Origin: CBCOTE01 sp965112965
Lineage (GTDB): Bacteria; Desulfobacterota; Desulfovibrionia; Desulfovibrionales; Desulfovibrionaceae
Length of the DNA stretch: 64,000 nucleotides
NCBI GenBank assembly: GCA_965112965.1
Contig: CBCOTE010000019.1
Location: 186,001 to 250,000, forward strand
Reading direction: 5' to 3'
Both the position numbers and the translations under genes were made by a program. This document shows positions 9,342 to 20,785 of this stretch, in pieces (the stretch's first letter is position 1; each line of letters starts with the position of its first letter). The notes below the pieces were generated by a model. That model was given only the letters and a program-made list of their open reading frames with translations. It did no database searches and was not told the origin of the DNA.

Positions 9342-10061
9342 ATGGCGGATTTTGCAGATGTAAGTATTCAGATGTTAGTGGGGTCGTTTGGGGCCAACCC
9401 AATCATTGCCCGACTGTCTGTGGATATGGATTCGGCTGTGGCGGTGGCAGTGTATGCCGATGCCGTGCAGGATCAGCTAGAAGCACTGGATGTGGTGCGG
9501 CGGCGTGGGGCATCGGTGGCACTTCAAGTCGTGCCAGGAGTGGATACAGCTGCTATACAAGCTTGGCTGGGTGGGTATGTATATCAGGAACAGGCGATGA
9601 GTGGTCCGGTAGAATTGACAACAGTACTAGCCGATTTTTTTGGGGAAAATTTTAGTCGAGTGTTAGTACTGACGGGGGATACACCAGATTATCCTGCGGC
9701 TTTACTGATTCGTGCGTTGGAGGAGTTGCTGCATTTTGATTTGGTGTTGGGTCCGGCTTTTGGTGGCGGGTTCCACCTGCTGGGCTTTCGACGACAAGGC
9801 TATCGAGTCGACCTTTTGGAGATGCTGCCCTGGGTGGAGCCCGAAGGGCAGGATGTACTCTGGGGGCGTCTGGCTAAGGTCGGGGTGGCGGTTACGTTCA
9901 TGCCGACCTGGAACCGAGTGGAGGAGATCAAGGATTTAAATGTGCTTATGCGGCTGAATCGGCAGACTTCTTTTGTCAACTCCCGTACGTACCAACATTT
10001 AGTGGAGCATGAGGCATTGATTCGGCAATATGACATCGATCTGTCGTCTCCATTGTCTTGA
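9342..10061 (+). CDS. DUF2064 / TIGR04282-like glycosyltransferase-fold protein
   Basis: About 239 residues with a nucleotide-diphospho-sugar transferase-like fold. The best match to the family is VLVLTGDTPDYPAALLIRAL, then FDLVLGPAFGGGFHLLGF, corresponding to G.D.PdLP...l..A and DVVLGPA.DGGYYLIGL. The Asp of DGGY is Gly here (GGGF), and the N-terminal GR.KTRL signature reads NPIIARLS, so substrate binding may be altered or lost. I chose the ATG at 9342 because AAGGATGGAG precedes it by 2-3 bases of spacing beyond the core; an in-frame ATG at 9294 lacks such a site. Function of the family is not well established. It stands alone between decayed regions. Confidence 0.75.
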   Translation: MADFADVSIQMLVGSFGANPIIARLSVDMDSAVAVAVYADAVQDQLEALDVVRRRGASVALQVVPGVDTAAIQAWLGGYVYQEQAMSGPVELTTVLADFFGENFSRVLVLTGDTPDYPAALLIRALEELLHFDLVLGPAFGGGFHLLGFRRQGYRVDLLEMLPWVEPEGQDVLWGRLAKVGVAVTFMPTWNRVEEIKDLNVLMRLNRQTSFVNSRTYQHLVEHEALIRQYDIDLSSPLS

Positions 10062-11469
10062 TGACGGCCAGCCAGTTTGTTCGTTTTGTTCGTGGTTGCT
10101 TTGGGATCTGACTAGGAGGTAGTAATTTATGCTTTATGTGGGAGTACATTGTTTTAACTTGAGATGGTCAGCATAAGTTAGCTATAGGTCAAGGTCAGAA
10201 ATACGGTAATGACTACGGCAATTCGTATCGCGGGTATGCCACAAAAAAATGAGATAATCATGGGACATAAGGAGTAGCGGCCAGAGTAAATATATAATTT
10301 TAGAATACAAGTTGGTATATGGAGGAGAGGCGCTGGACAGAAGCAATATGAGGATATTCACAAAAAAAAGCATGGTGTAAAATTGTGGTATGGAGCAGTA
10401 ACGTTGGATACAGGTGATAGATCTGAGTTCGATCTATAGGCTAAGGTCGCAGAACTGGATCAAGAAAAATATAGTTATTTTTTGGCGACAGATAGAAGTC
10501 AGTGGTGTGACTCGTCAGCTTTAGGTTGGACCATATGATTTGTGAGTAGGGAGCGATTGCAGTAGTACATGTTGAGGAGCGTTGGGGGAAGGCGATGATC
10601 TTGGGTTTTGGTAGCATTATCTGTGACATGCTAGATAGGCATAGATTATTAGATAGATGTACGGACGCTGGTAGGTGGACCAGTTCTTTAAAGGAATTGT
10701 TCAGGAGGAGATAACGGGGGGAGGACTTTGGACTCATTGCCCCATGGAGATAAGGGTAGCCGAATATGAGGCTGATGACCTTTCAGTACATGAAAAAAAG
10801 TGCACTAACAGTGTAAAAGGGTCCTATTTGGTGATGCTAGCCAAAGCTGTGTGTGGCGGAGCAGACTATATTAGTTTGGATTGATGTCGGTTATGGCGAT
10901 GAGTAAGATGAAGTTCAACTGTATGGCCTGGCCTTTTTTTAGTGCGACAGTCGTTTTAGAAGACATGGTACCGAAAGGCCTGGGTATTTCGGCTAGGCCC
11001 ATAGAAAAATCTATTTTTATTTGGCTTAGTGGGCGTTTGGTATTTTTTTTAATATTCTAGCCCTATTTTATGATCACTACGTTGGCATATATTACTTTTT
11101 ACCAGTAGCTTGAGTGCTACTTATGTATATGACCCCAGAGGGTAGATTTAATAGAGAGCTGAAGGAGTTTTTGGTAATTATGGTCCAGATTTTATTTTGC
11201 ATCGCGCTGTGACAATTTTATGGTTAGCTATTTTTAGTTTGAATCGGTGTGGACATTGAGCAATATGGGTAGCTTTTAATCCTGATCATAATATTATTTT
11301 TTTAGATGAATGTAGAAATGTGCTTTGCCGATAGTGAGAGAGGAGAGAGGTAGTGGCCAGCAGTGGCGCAGAATATCCGAAAAAAATTGTTAGCCTTTGT
11401 GTAGTCCTATCGGCTTTAGGATAAGCCTAGCAGAATCATAGTTAGAGATATAATGGTCTTGGAGAATGA
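10062..11469. other. Decayed region; possible CinA C-terminal remnant
   Basis: No intact gene. Around 10830-11020 (plus) short stretches in shifting frames, SYLVMLAKAVCGGADYISLD then LYGLAFFSATVVLEDMV, vaguely resemble the C-terminal amidohydrolase domain of CinA, but the match is too weak to name. The rest shows no family signal. Confidence 0.4.
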
Positions 11470-12888
11470 TCAGAATTGGAAGTAGATGAAGGCCTGGTGG
11501 TTGATGTTTAGTTCTGATAGCCAGTAGAGTAGAGCGAAGAGTCCAACGTAGGCGGCGGCGGTCATTAGGCTGGACAGGCAGCTGGCCAGGGCCACGAGAC
11601 TATCAAGAAAAGGTTCAATAAAGTAGTGGGCTGCGGCTGCAATAGTGAAGAGCCAAGGCCAGCAGGATGTGGCATGGAGAGTGTCCCAAGGGGCGGTAAA
11701 TAGGCGGGCGAAAAAAATCCAGCAGGCTGCGAGGGATGGAAGACGGAAGAAGATCCAGGTAACGGTGAGCAGCTGGAAGAAGATGACGATGCGTATAGTC
11801 TTGGGTAAGTTGGTCCACCAAACAAAATGGCCATTGCGCACGGCCAGATCGAATTCGTGGAATATACAGCTGTAGAGGCCGTGTAGGCCGCCCCAGATTA
11901 GAAAGGTGCCGCTGGCGCCATGCCATAGGCCGGTTATGAGCATAGTGAGCATGAGGTTGCGGGCGGTGGTTAGGCGCGAGCAGCGCGAGCCGCCTAAGGG
12001 GATATAAAGGTAATCGCGAAACCAAGCGGACAGGGTGATATGCCAGCGTCGCCAGAAGTCGCTGATGTTGCTGGCTAGATATGGGGAACGGAAGTTTGTC
12101 GTGAGTCTGAGGCCGAAAATCCTACCGAGGCCTATGGCAATATCTGAGTAGCCTGAAAAGTCAAAGAATATTTGGAAGGTGAAGGCGTAGGCGGCCAAGA
12201 TGAGCTCCGGGGCCGAGTGGCTGGCTATGTCGGCAAAAATTGGGTTTACAATATAGGTGCCTAAAGGGTCGGCGATAGTCATTTTTTTGAGGTAACCCCA
12301 GAGCATGAGCCATAGGCCCGAATGGTCAGAACGGCGGGTGAGGTTGCCATAGAATTGGGGGATGAGATTTCGGGCGCGGACGATAGGGCCAGCTACCAAC
12401 TGTGGGAAGGCAGTCATAGCCGTAACATAGTAGAAGAGCGATGTACATGGCGACATCCGGCCGCGGTAGATATCGACGATGTAGCTCATAGACCGGAAGG
12501 TGTAGAAGGATATGCCTATGGGTAGTATAATATTCCATGTTGGGAATGTGGGAAGTCCTAGCTGAGGCAAAACCCAGTTACAGTTATTAGATATCCATGT
12601 GTAATATTTGAAAAAACATAGAATACTAAGGTTAGTGACTATGCTTAAGGCCAGTAAGGCCTTGCGGTGAAATGTTTGCTGTAAACGGTGGATGGTGATT
12701 CCGACCAGGTAATCCATCAGGCAGATGAAAAGTAGCAGACCGAGAAAATCTATGCGCCACCAGCCGTAGAAGATCAAGCTAGCAATCAGGAGCATCCTCA
12801 CCTGTGTAGTCGGTCGACGCCTGGCTAGAGCGAAGCATCCGATGACGACTAGGAAGAAAGGAATAAAAATACTTTCGGTGAAATTCAT
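11470..12888 (-). CDS. MBOAT-family O-acyltransferase (AlgI/DltB-like)
   Basis: A 472-residue polytopic membrane protein of the membrane-bound O-acyltransferase family. The family motif DFWRRWHITLSAWFRDYLYI lies at residues 277-296, and the catalytic histidine is in ITGLWHGASGTF (His323). Other family blocks are LPIGISFYTFRSMSYIVDIY and FQLVAGPIV-like FPQLVAGPIVRA, followed by FFDFSGYSDIAIG. Length matches AlgI. Such proteins pass acyl groups across the membrane to extracellular polysaccharide or teichoic acid, usually with a periplasmic SGNH/AlgX-type partner; no partner gene is visible here. No clear ribosome binding site precedes the ATG, which is unusual for the window. It lies downstream of a dead ompH gene on the same strand. 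Confidence 0.93.
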   Translation of the reverse strand: MNFTESIFIPFFLVVIGCFALARRRPTTQVRMLLIASLIFYGWWRIDFLGLLLFICLMDYLVGITIHRLQQTFHRKALLALSIVTNLSILCFFKYYTWISNNCNWVLPQLGLPTFPTWNIILPIGISFYTFRSMSYIVDIYRGRMSPCTSLFYYVTAMTAFPQLVAGPIVRARNLIPQFYGNLTRRSDHSGLWLMLWGYLKKMTIADPLGTYIVNPIFADIASHSAPELILAAYAFTFQIFFDFSGYSDIAIGLGRIFGLRLTTNFRSPYLASNISDFWRRWHITLSAWFRDYLYIPLGGSRCSRLTTARNLMLTMLITGLWHGASGTFLIWGGLHGLYSCIFHEFDLAVRNGHFVWWTNLPKTIRIVIFFQLLTVTWIFFRLPSLAACWIFFARLFTAPWDTLHATSCWPWLFTIAAAAHYFIEPFLDSLVALASCLSSLMTAAAYVGLFALLYWLSELNINHQAFIYFQF

Positions 12889-13040
12889 GAGTTGTTTTTA
12901 TTTGGTCACTATGGCTGGCCTAGGTCCTGACGGGAAGAAGCGTGAATCAGAAAAAAATAGCCGGTACGGTCGATCATTTTTCTTAGCCTTCTATTGGCAC
13001 GAACAATTCAGGTCGTCGTCGGTGACGAGCTAGTTTTTTA

Positions 13041-13465
13041 TCAGCTGTTTTTAACATTTTTTTTGCCATCACCTTCCTTGGGATTGTCGTTGGTTGCGGT
13101 GACGTCATTATTATCCGCGGCATGGACAAGGTTATCATCCTCTTTGGGGTGGCTGTGAGGGTATACGGTTGAGTTGAATTTATTGAATTCTTGGATGATT
13201 TTTACCGTGACATTAACCTTTGGATAGCGGTAGAGGACCTGTTCTCTGGATAGGATAATCATACCAACTTTGCCAGTATTCGTTTATGAGCTTAAATAAG
13301 TTTTCTTGGACGAATAAAAAAACGCTTGTTCGTATTGTCCATAGTGGTCTGATAGAACGAGAGGGCGTCTTTGAAGCGCTGGATAAATGTCTTGATTTTG
13401 CTCTTTGTGCACCTTATTCTGGAATTCTTTTATTTCTTGCTGTAGCTTAGTATTATAGTTTTACA
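13041..13465 (-). pseudogene. OmpH/Skp periplasmic chaperone remnant
   Basis: The C-terminal half of an OmpH/Skp protein is readable on the minus strand across frameshifts. A coiled-coil part reads KLQQEIKEFQNKVHKEQNQD, another frame gives RFKDALSFYQTTMDNTNK, then ENLFKLINEYWQS, then MIILSREQVLYRYPKVNVT followed by VKIIQEFNK. The last block matches the conserved OmpH end (vlsr..vLYadp.vDvT..v...lN). The N-terminal part is not recognisable and frames change at least twice. Skp escorts outer-membrane proteins to the Bam complex. The tail after the family end (PHSHPKEDDNLVHAADNND) is a charged extension of unknown meaning. Confidence 0.75.
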
Positions 13466-15254
13466 TGTTAGTCATTAGTCTATATGTCCGTGATATTTTC
13501 AGCAAGCATTTTTCACGGCTATGCACGTCCCGATATTCATTCTTGCTGAGATTCAGTTTTATCGCTGCTGGCTTCTTAGCTCTTCGAGGTCATTGTTTCC
13601 AATATAACGTCTGGTCAACCCATATATTCCATAGCTGTCATCCTACAAAAAAAGATATGATGTATTTGAGATCTCCTGACATATGTGCCATGTTTTGGGC
13701 TGATAAGCTTAATACGTCGTTCTTTATGGCGAACGCCTGGTGGGCCCGGGGGGGGGATATTTTGGAACATAGATAAATTTTGGTTTGATAAGGAAAGAGT
13801 GATTGACATATCTTAGGGCTTTAACCTTTGTGATAAGTAAGTTATAGCTAATGATTTTTTTGTCGCTTACACATGATTACCGATGGCTACTTTGTATACG
13901 GCTCATTCCTGTTGTTCTTTGCCGTTCTGCTCATCTCCGCTCCCGGATGGGCCGAGGATCCAGTACGTTTTGTCTACAAATGTCCCAGTTTTGATTTCTA
14001 CGGTGTCTCGGTCAACCACGCCTGGACGCGGCCCACCAGATGTTCCTGAACCAACAATTTGCCCTAAATGGGGCAAAATCAAATTGTCATACCCCGGCGG
14101 TAGTTCTAGATTTATTAGTTCGTTTCCCATCTCTGAATACCCTGTCCATAATCTATGTTCCGTTCACCACGGTGGCTGCTCGTCTAGCTGCTCTGTCCGG
14201 GCGTGGTATTGCAGAGTCGCCGGCCGATATTTGCCGTTTAACTCTCTCACAAGTTGATCCACTGGACATTCCATACTTCAACGTGGAGTGTTTCTTCTCC
14301 GTTTTATCTCGTCGTCCTCGTTGCCTTCCTTTTTATGGCTGCCAAGGTTGAATTCATGCGTCGACTCCTCACTGCTAAGTTTGGTCGTTCCCGGGATGTT
14401 GGCCACTACTGGTGTCTATGGAGCGGAACAGTGATGTTCTGGTTCTGGATGTTAGTCCGAGCCTACTCCATTCGAATCGGCTGGCCGGCCAAAAAAATTT
14501 AGCCCTGGTCCTAGCCTTTTATCTTCAGAACTGGGAAGATCATCTAGCCGCTCGCAGTTTAACAAGGCAATAGTCAGTGAATTTCACATAGGAAGCAAGA
14601 GAAACTTAAAGCCGGCAGTAGGCACTGGAAAAAGAATTGTATTTTTAATAAAAATAGTATTTAAACTGTTAAAATTTGTCCAGCCACTCGTGTGTGGGCA
14701 GAATAACGCAGCGGAGGACATGGTCGGAATGGATTATAGGGGACGCGTCGAGTGGGAAGGATAAAAAAAGAACCGACACTACGTTTAGGCTACGATAATC
14801 TCCTAGGAGACTTTTTTTGGTAAGAGGACGGAATAATTCTTTTATGTCTGCGTTTGGTTCGGGTTCCTATGTATCAGATTCGGTGCTCACGCCGTATTTT
14901 TATTCTGGCCGGACTATTCTCTAAGGAATATGCTCTGATAAATCTTCAGCTGGTATTTAGATATCTTAAAGGCGGTAGTTACGTACTGGTCTAGGAAGAT
15001 CTGTCGGACACATAATACCCATCAGGTGTCTGTATCGCGTTAAGGCCATGACTGTAACCAGGAATTTCGGCCGGTTAGCTATATAACCGGGAATCATACC
15101 AGTGCACTTTGCTTGGTCAAGCCGAATGTCTTGTGCCGACGGCTGGACGAGGTTCTGACCTTAAATCTGAGCGGGGCTTCTTTCCAGATGGCTGTTTATT
15201 TTTATCCGTGCGCACATCGGCTTGGTAGCTGGTGACCAGATCTATATCGCGGTT
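13466..15254. other. Decayed region; signal-peptide-like and VWA-like fragments
   Basis: A plus-strand ATG at 13873 opens a frame that looks like a signal peptide (SFLLFFAVLLISAPGWAED) but stops after about 57 codons. Near 14428-14530 a frame reads DVLVLDVSPSLLHSNRLAGQ, which recalls the metal-site start of von Willebrand A domains (D.S.S), preceded by hydrophobic stretches. Neither is strong enough to name. A G9 tract lies at 13748-13756. Confidence 0.4.
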
Positions 15255-16000
15255 TACGTTGGGTTGGCCTAGGCCCCGGGGCAACCTGAGCTTTTCATTG
15301 ATTATTATATTTCAGTGACAGCTTGTCGTTTGCTGGTGTCTATTTATATTGCCCCGCGGACAAGATTATGAAATGTCTTTGGATACCGTGGTGTCGATAC
15401 CTAGACCATTGCCACCTTACTTCAGGCTGTTCAAGTTGTTCTGTTCGAATAGGTAAAAAAATGGATGAGGCTGTTTCCCGTTGTCTAGTCGCTATAGATC
15501 TGATCCACCTTGATGAATATTTTCTGAGATTAAATTCTTTTTCTTACAATGTATATTGTCGTCGAGTTTTTTGTTATTATATTTGCGCCCTACAGCATTT
15601 TTTTGGAGTTTCCCTTAGTTGCTTGGCAGGAGTATACATGACGTGGTGTCGAGTCTTTTTTTACGCTATTTTGGCTAACCTGTTGGCCAATACCGAGGCC
15701 TAGCCAAGACAAAGCTCTTGCTCTGAGGTTTAAATAGTCATCAAATTTTGTCTTCATCTCTGGAGTCTGAAATCGAGGCTTATATGACATGTGATTGCTT
15801 ATGATCCCGGATGATTGGGATGTCGAGTCTTTTTTGCGGTAGATAAGGACTCAGTGGGCTGAAAAGTCTTCGGCCTATCTGTCAGACCATGATTTTGGAA
15901 GTTTTATCCGTCTCAGCAGCGGGTCGTATCCTTTACTATAGAGATGTGGTACTATGCGGTTACACGATTGCCGAAAAATTTTCAAGGTTGTCTTGAAACG
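15255..16000 (+). pseudogene. CobI/CbiL-like precorrin-2 C20-methyltransferase remnant
   Basis: Pieces of a tetrapyrrole (SAM-dependent) methylase appear in order over about 740 bases. The start-like block VGLA.APGQPELFIDYYISV then IYIAPRTRL matches the family VG.GPGDPELLT...VPRTR. About 290 bases on, VFFYAILANLLANTEA resembles the GDP.FYsT..yll block. Near 15910, VLSVSAAGRILYYRDVVLCG resembles the vpG.ss..Aaa..g.pl..gde.l block. Frames shift between them and stops are frequent. The order and spacing fit a CobI/CbiL-type enzyme of cobalamin synthesis, but each match is partial. Confidence 0.45.
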
Positions 16001-18379
16001 AACCCACTATAAACCTTCTATGTCGTATTCAGGAGTGGCAATACTTTTTGATATCTAGGCCGATTTATCCCACAGCGATGGGTGGATGTTGGAGTAGCTG
16101 TCTGTGATATCGGTAACATGGCAGCATGGCTGCTCGTTTTCTTGTTTTTACCGAACATCTTTTTTCCGCACCGCGCGCGTACATGACCGCATCATAAAGG
16201 AGCAGCTTTAGGCGAGGGCGGTAGAGGGCAAGCTCAAGCCAGCAAGCAGGATCAAAGGCGACAGTAAGACAGATAGCGTTTTACATTAAACCTTTTATGG
16301 GCGCTTACATTGAGTAGTTTTTTTTATTTTTTGTCCTGTATTCATTTGATATTTTAATTTTTCAGGAATCTCGGCCTAATTTTTGAGTTTTTTTGCGATG
16401 ATTATATAGCACTCGAGTGGCATTTTTTTAAGACGTCTATCCGGACGTATGGCATGATTAGGCTGCACGAGGCGTAGTATGTTACCGACCAAGGAGCACG
16501 TGATGGAAGAGATGTAGGAAGACGCAGGCCTTCGTGCTCTGATGACACGGTAGCAGGCCGAGATTCTGGCCATTGATTTTTTTTCACTTTGTTTGAGCTG
16601 GGTCATTTATGTCTTGATTGATATTCGGACTTGACGTGCTTCTATTTACCGTCGGGGCTTGTCTAGTTTCGTTCTTATTCGTTTTCGCTGCAGTGTTGGC
16701 CTTGACTGATATTCGCTGTTGAACTGGCTAGCTTTGTATTCAATCTTATAGTTGGCCAGTATGAGACGGTTTGGATTTTATCTTGTCTAATTTTGTTGGG
16801 GAGGCAGTTGTTCTAGTATTTGGTCGGTGCGTTGTGTCTTGGGCGACATTCATGAACCATGTTGTCGATCTAATCATACCGTGCGAACCGCTAGCCTTGG
16901 CTATGTTGGTACGCATGGCGGGTGGGGAGTGGCCGACTCTATCGGATTTTGGTGGTGCGAATATCCTCAGGATGACTTTGGGGCGGTGGGCTATAGTTGA
17001 GATTTGTCTGCTATGGCAGAGCGTTAAGTAGTTAATATGTTAGGCGTGCTATTGGTCGTCTTGGCCTTCTTAGCTTAGTTGATCCGTGATCATGGGGCGT
17101 CTTGGGACCGGCTGAAAATTCGGCCTGTTATTGGTGGCGAACTTGTATGCAGCGGTTACGTATTCGGTATACGATAGTGCTTAAAATTGATTGATAGTTA
17201 TTTAATATTGTATGCTTATTATTGATTATTTTATATTTATGTCTGTGGGTGTTGTATAGGTTAGGCTGTCGTAATCGGGGCTCCTTATTTATCATTTTAT
17301 GAGGGACGGGAGGTTTCCGGGTAAAAAAACTGTAAGTCTTCGAGGGGCAGCTGATTTTTTTGGCTCTTCCATTTACCACGTTGTATTTTTAGATTCTATA
17401 GTATGACTAGTATGGGCGTTAGGTCATCTTGGCTTTTTGGTCGCGTTATAAGAATCTAAGCGCTATAGTTTATTTTCTTATAGCATGTCTCTATGAGTAT
17501 CTTCTGTACTATGGTGTTATGTATATTTTGAGAGTTAACCGGTGGGTTTACTTTTTTTGTATAGTATTCTCACATCTGGTCCTTCAGCTAATTTTAGCCT
17601 GGTAGTGAGGGACATTATGACGATTTACAAAAAAATAGTAACAGCGCCTTCTGATGTTCTGGTAAAAAAAATCGATGTGATAGTGCTTAGTTTTATATCC
17701 ATCGGTGGGAAAGTATGGTTCCGGGTTTTCATATCTATCCATCATGGCTGGAGGTGTGAGATGCTGTAGCGATCGAGGACTTGTTTTAGATGATTGAAGC
17801 AGTACGCCGCGGAGCGGCTGCAGGGGTGAGTGATTAAGATTTGAACCTTGTTGGAGTAGGCGTCTTGGGTCTTTCCATGCCCTGACCTAAGGCTCTTTCC
17901 CGTAGCTGAATATTAGAACTGGTATATATTTGAGCTATGCATTGTCATATAGTCATGGAGCAGTCCAACACATCGGCTATCAGCTTTTTTTGCCGATCCG
18001 ACTTAGAGCGGTGCTTTTAAATAGACGATAGTCGAAGAGTGGTAAGACCAAGGATTTCGAAATATTCTTCCGACGGTCTGATAACTCCACTGTTTAGACT
18101 ATATCAAAGCCTGTATCGTCCGCAATCAGTATGAGCGCCTTCTGTTTACGGGAGAGTTTTACCGTGGGCATCTAAACCCGCAATGTCAGCCGTGTTAGTC
18201 CTTGTTGGAGAGTAAGTAGTAGTTTGAGTCAGACCGTGGAGAACATCGACAAGGTTTTATGGATGATGGCATAGCTTACAAAACGATGTTTTTTTGCTAG
18301 TCTTAATTTTTTCAAAAAAGTTTTTAAGAGTGATCCAGGACTAGCTGACCAAAGCGTCGAACTATTTTTTCGTCTTTGT
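16001..18379. other. Decayed region, no gene recognised
   Basis: Open frames near 16771-17031 and 17542-17769 (plus) look residually coding (hydrophobic or balanced composition) but match no family I know. The part nearest 18380 may be the eroded sensor region of the histidine kinase remnant that follows. Many T and A runs. Confidence 0.5.
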
Positions 18380-19330
18380 CCATTACTGAGGGTTGCGTGC
18401 AGTTATGGGATATTGGCAAAACCTGGTAATATGGAGTTTGTAAGGCTAACTTCCACACCGTTAAATCGAATGGGTCCGTTACTGGTTATATAGCCGTATT
18501 TTTTTAGTATGCAATGTGTCGGGTTGTCTCCGCATCGCGGTCGTGGCAAGACGTCACTCAGCACAAGCTGTTGGAGGACGAGTTCGAACGGTCTACTCAG
18601 CGATCGAGTTAACCAATAGAAGGTAAGTATCTGTTTCTGATCAATGTGAATTACGAGTTGCACATGCCTTCTTTTTGGCAACTATACGGCCTAACTGAGA
18701 TGCTATTGGTTAGACGGCCAGCCTTGAAATAGTAAGGCCTTTTTTTTGTGATCCCTAAGGTCGAACGGAGCTTGATAAAGTTGGCTAACGGTGTGCTCAA
18801 TTTTTCTACATTTAGGTTGGCAGTCCAGAGTTATGGCCACAGAGGATTTTATCTGGCCTGTAATTCTGGGCAACTCTTGCCTCAATGCGTCTTAAGACCG
18901 AGAGTAAAAAATATAGTTTGTTCTGGTCATGGATTCAAACATGCTAGTCCAGATAAATGGTAACGAAGGCCAGATGGACCAAATATTACATAATTTGATG
19001 GGCAATATCTTCAATTTTCACCGACAGATGAGTATTCGGTTTGATGTTGACTGGTTGTCGTTGCTCCTTAGGGAGCGCTTTAGTGTCATCGGTTCGGACC
19101 TGAGTGTCACCGCGATCGACATTGTTGTATCGTTTCAGTCAACCAGTGTTGGTTTTTTTTCGTCTTCTAGTGATTATAGTACATAATTAAATATTCAGGA
19201 CATCGATCTTGACTTGGAAATCGACTAGAACTTGGCGAAACATATGGGTATAAGTTTGGCTGAGACGCACACTAGCCCGACAAGGAGTACTTTTGTCTTC
19301 GCCATTCCTTTCCTCCAATGTTCGGAAGGT
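18380..19330 (+). pseudogene. PAS-domain sensor histidine kinase remnant
   Basis: Domains appear in the right order through broken frames. The end of a PAS/PAC module reads VKSNGSVTGYIAVF then WQDVTQHKLLEDEFERS (18536-18597), the classic link DiTerK.lE.el. The dimerisation helix reads YLFLINVNYELHMPSFWQLY then GLTEMLL, matching FLanvSHElRTPL..i.G..elL, with the phosphorylated His replaced by Tyr. The N box reads GNEGQMDQILHNLMGN. The end reads NLAKHMGISLAETHTSPTRS then TFVFAIPF, matching the C-terminal G2-F part of the ATPase domain. Several stops and shifts break it. Confidence 0.85.
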
Positions 19331-20785
19331 CCCCTGCCCGATACGCATTCTCTTCAGGCATTAGTTACCATTAGCTTCGCTTCCGAGACGCTGACTCCGT
19401 GTAACGTTTTTTTCACTGTGTTTTTCATGATCGAGATAACGTGCTTAATTGACTTTTTATTCACTTCCTGCAGGAGGTTAATCACCGGATGGATATGGTA
19501 CGAATGATTGGGCAGACATCGCATGCCTGTCTACTTGTGAGATTACAGAATTTTGTACGTGTGTCCATGACATCACTAATCACTGGGAAGGGGGTTGCTA
19601 TTCGTAGATGGGCAAGAGTCGGTATAGGGAAATGCCAGGGATGGTTAAGGACTGAATTGATTATATCCATCGGTCTGCCGTTCATTACACTTATTGTCTG
19701 CACAATATTTGAGGTCCGAGTGGCTCCTAGCCGTGGGATTCAACGTATGCGTGAGCAAGCCATATAAACATCTTGGAATTACTGCGATCTCCACGAAGTG
19801 TTTTGTTAGCCAGTAAGCTATCAGCCGTCAAAAGTGAGATAATCGACGTAAGATGGAAATCAGTATTGTAGTAGTTTGTGGGAAGAGCGGATTCTCTCCG
19901 GTTTTTTTGTTCAGTTGTGCCTGCATCTGTCTTCGTGGCCTATGGGGCCGCCATTGTATTCCATTCCGAACTCCATTGATTTTTTCTCGATAGTCCGATC
20001 TATCGGCTTGTTTTAGGGATAGCCAAGTTTTTTTGCACATATTCTGCGGTGAAACTTGCTGTTTAGATCGGTCTAGGGGTTGCTATAGGATTCCGATATA
20101 CCTAATTATAATTATAATTAACCAAATTTTTTAATGAACAATATACGAGGATGTTTTAATTGAACTAATCGTTGGTATCAGAGCTTGCTTTGTGCGTTGA
20201 CAAGCAACAGCTTAGTAGTATGTTTTTAGCGTCGCTGTAACGTCTATAGCCTATACCTCTGTGAAGATTTGAGACCGTATATCTTACCAATCTTAACGTT
20301 GCGTTTCATTGTTATGCTTCTGTCTTGTCTGTTTAATTTTTGCTGTTGGCTGGGTTATTTTAGGGTGGCCGTAGCCGTATTTTTAGTTCTGTCTAATCAA
20401 TCACCGGGTCGGATGGTGTACCTTTTATTCTGATTGCTCCCACAACGTTTGTTCTTACTGTACGCAGCTACATCGGATGGGCTGGTCATCCGTCATCGTG
20501 TCGTCCTGTACGGCTATCATATTAATCGATACCAGCTGAAATTAACGATTACAGATGTAGACATTGGCCAGAGCTGCTGTTGTGCAGCGTTCCGGTTTTA
20601 AAATTAAGGCGGTCGTGGCATTACTGTAGCTGTTTCATCCGGAGTAATGTGCCATCTGTCTTGCTCATTCGTCCCTATTGTGCGTCAGCCATGTTACTGT
20701 ACGGCTTTCAAGAGGTACATAGCCTCTCGGTGGGGTTGACACCATTGCGACATTGGTGTAAATAAAAAAAAGTTAGGAGGGATTA
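19331..20785. other. Mostly decayed; one short reading frame with a good ribosome binding site
   Basis: An ATG at 19489 follows AGGAGG at 19472-19477 and opens 92 codons to 19767. The product would have one hydrophobic segment (ELIISIGLPFITLIVCTIF) but matches no family, and composition does not argue for a real gene. The rest is stop-rich, with an AT repeat (TAATTA type) at about 20103-20120. Near 20480-20570 a frame reads DGLVIRHRVVLYGYHINRYQ then LKLTITDVDIG, which hints at a dead AsmA/GspN-like protein. Confidence 0.4.

Noticed and set aside
10675..11050. CinA C-terminal domain
   Set aside because: Only two short stretches resemble it, the TAESCTGG signature is not clear, and order of the other parts does not fit.
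14250..14560. BatA/BatB-type VWA domain gene remnant
   Set aside because: The D.S.S-like piece is suggestive but no second VWA motif is visible.
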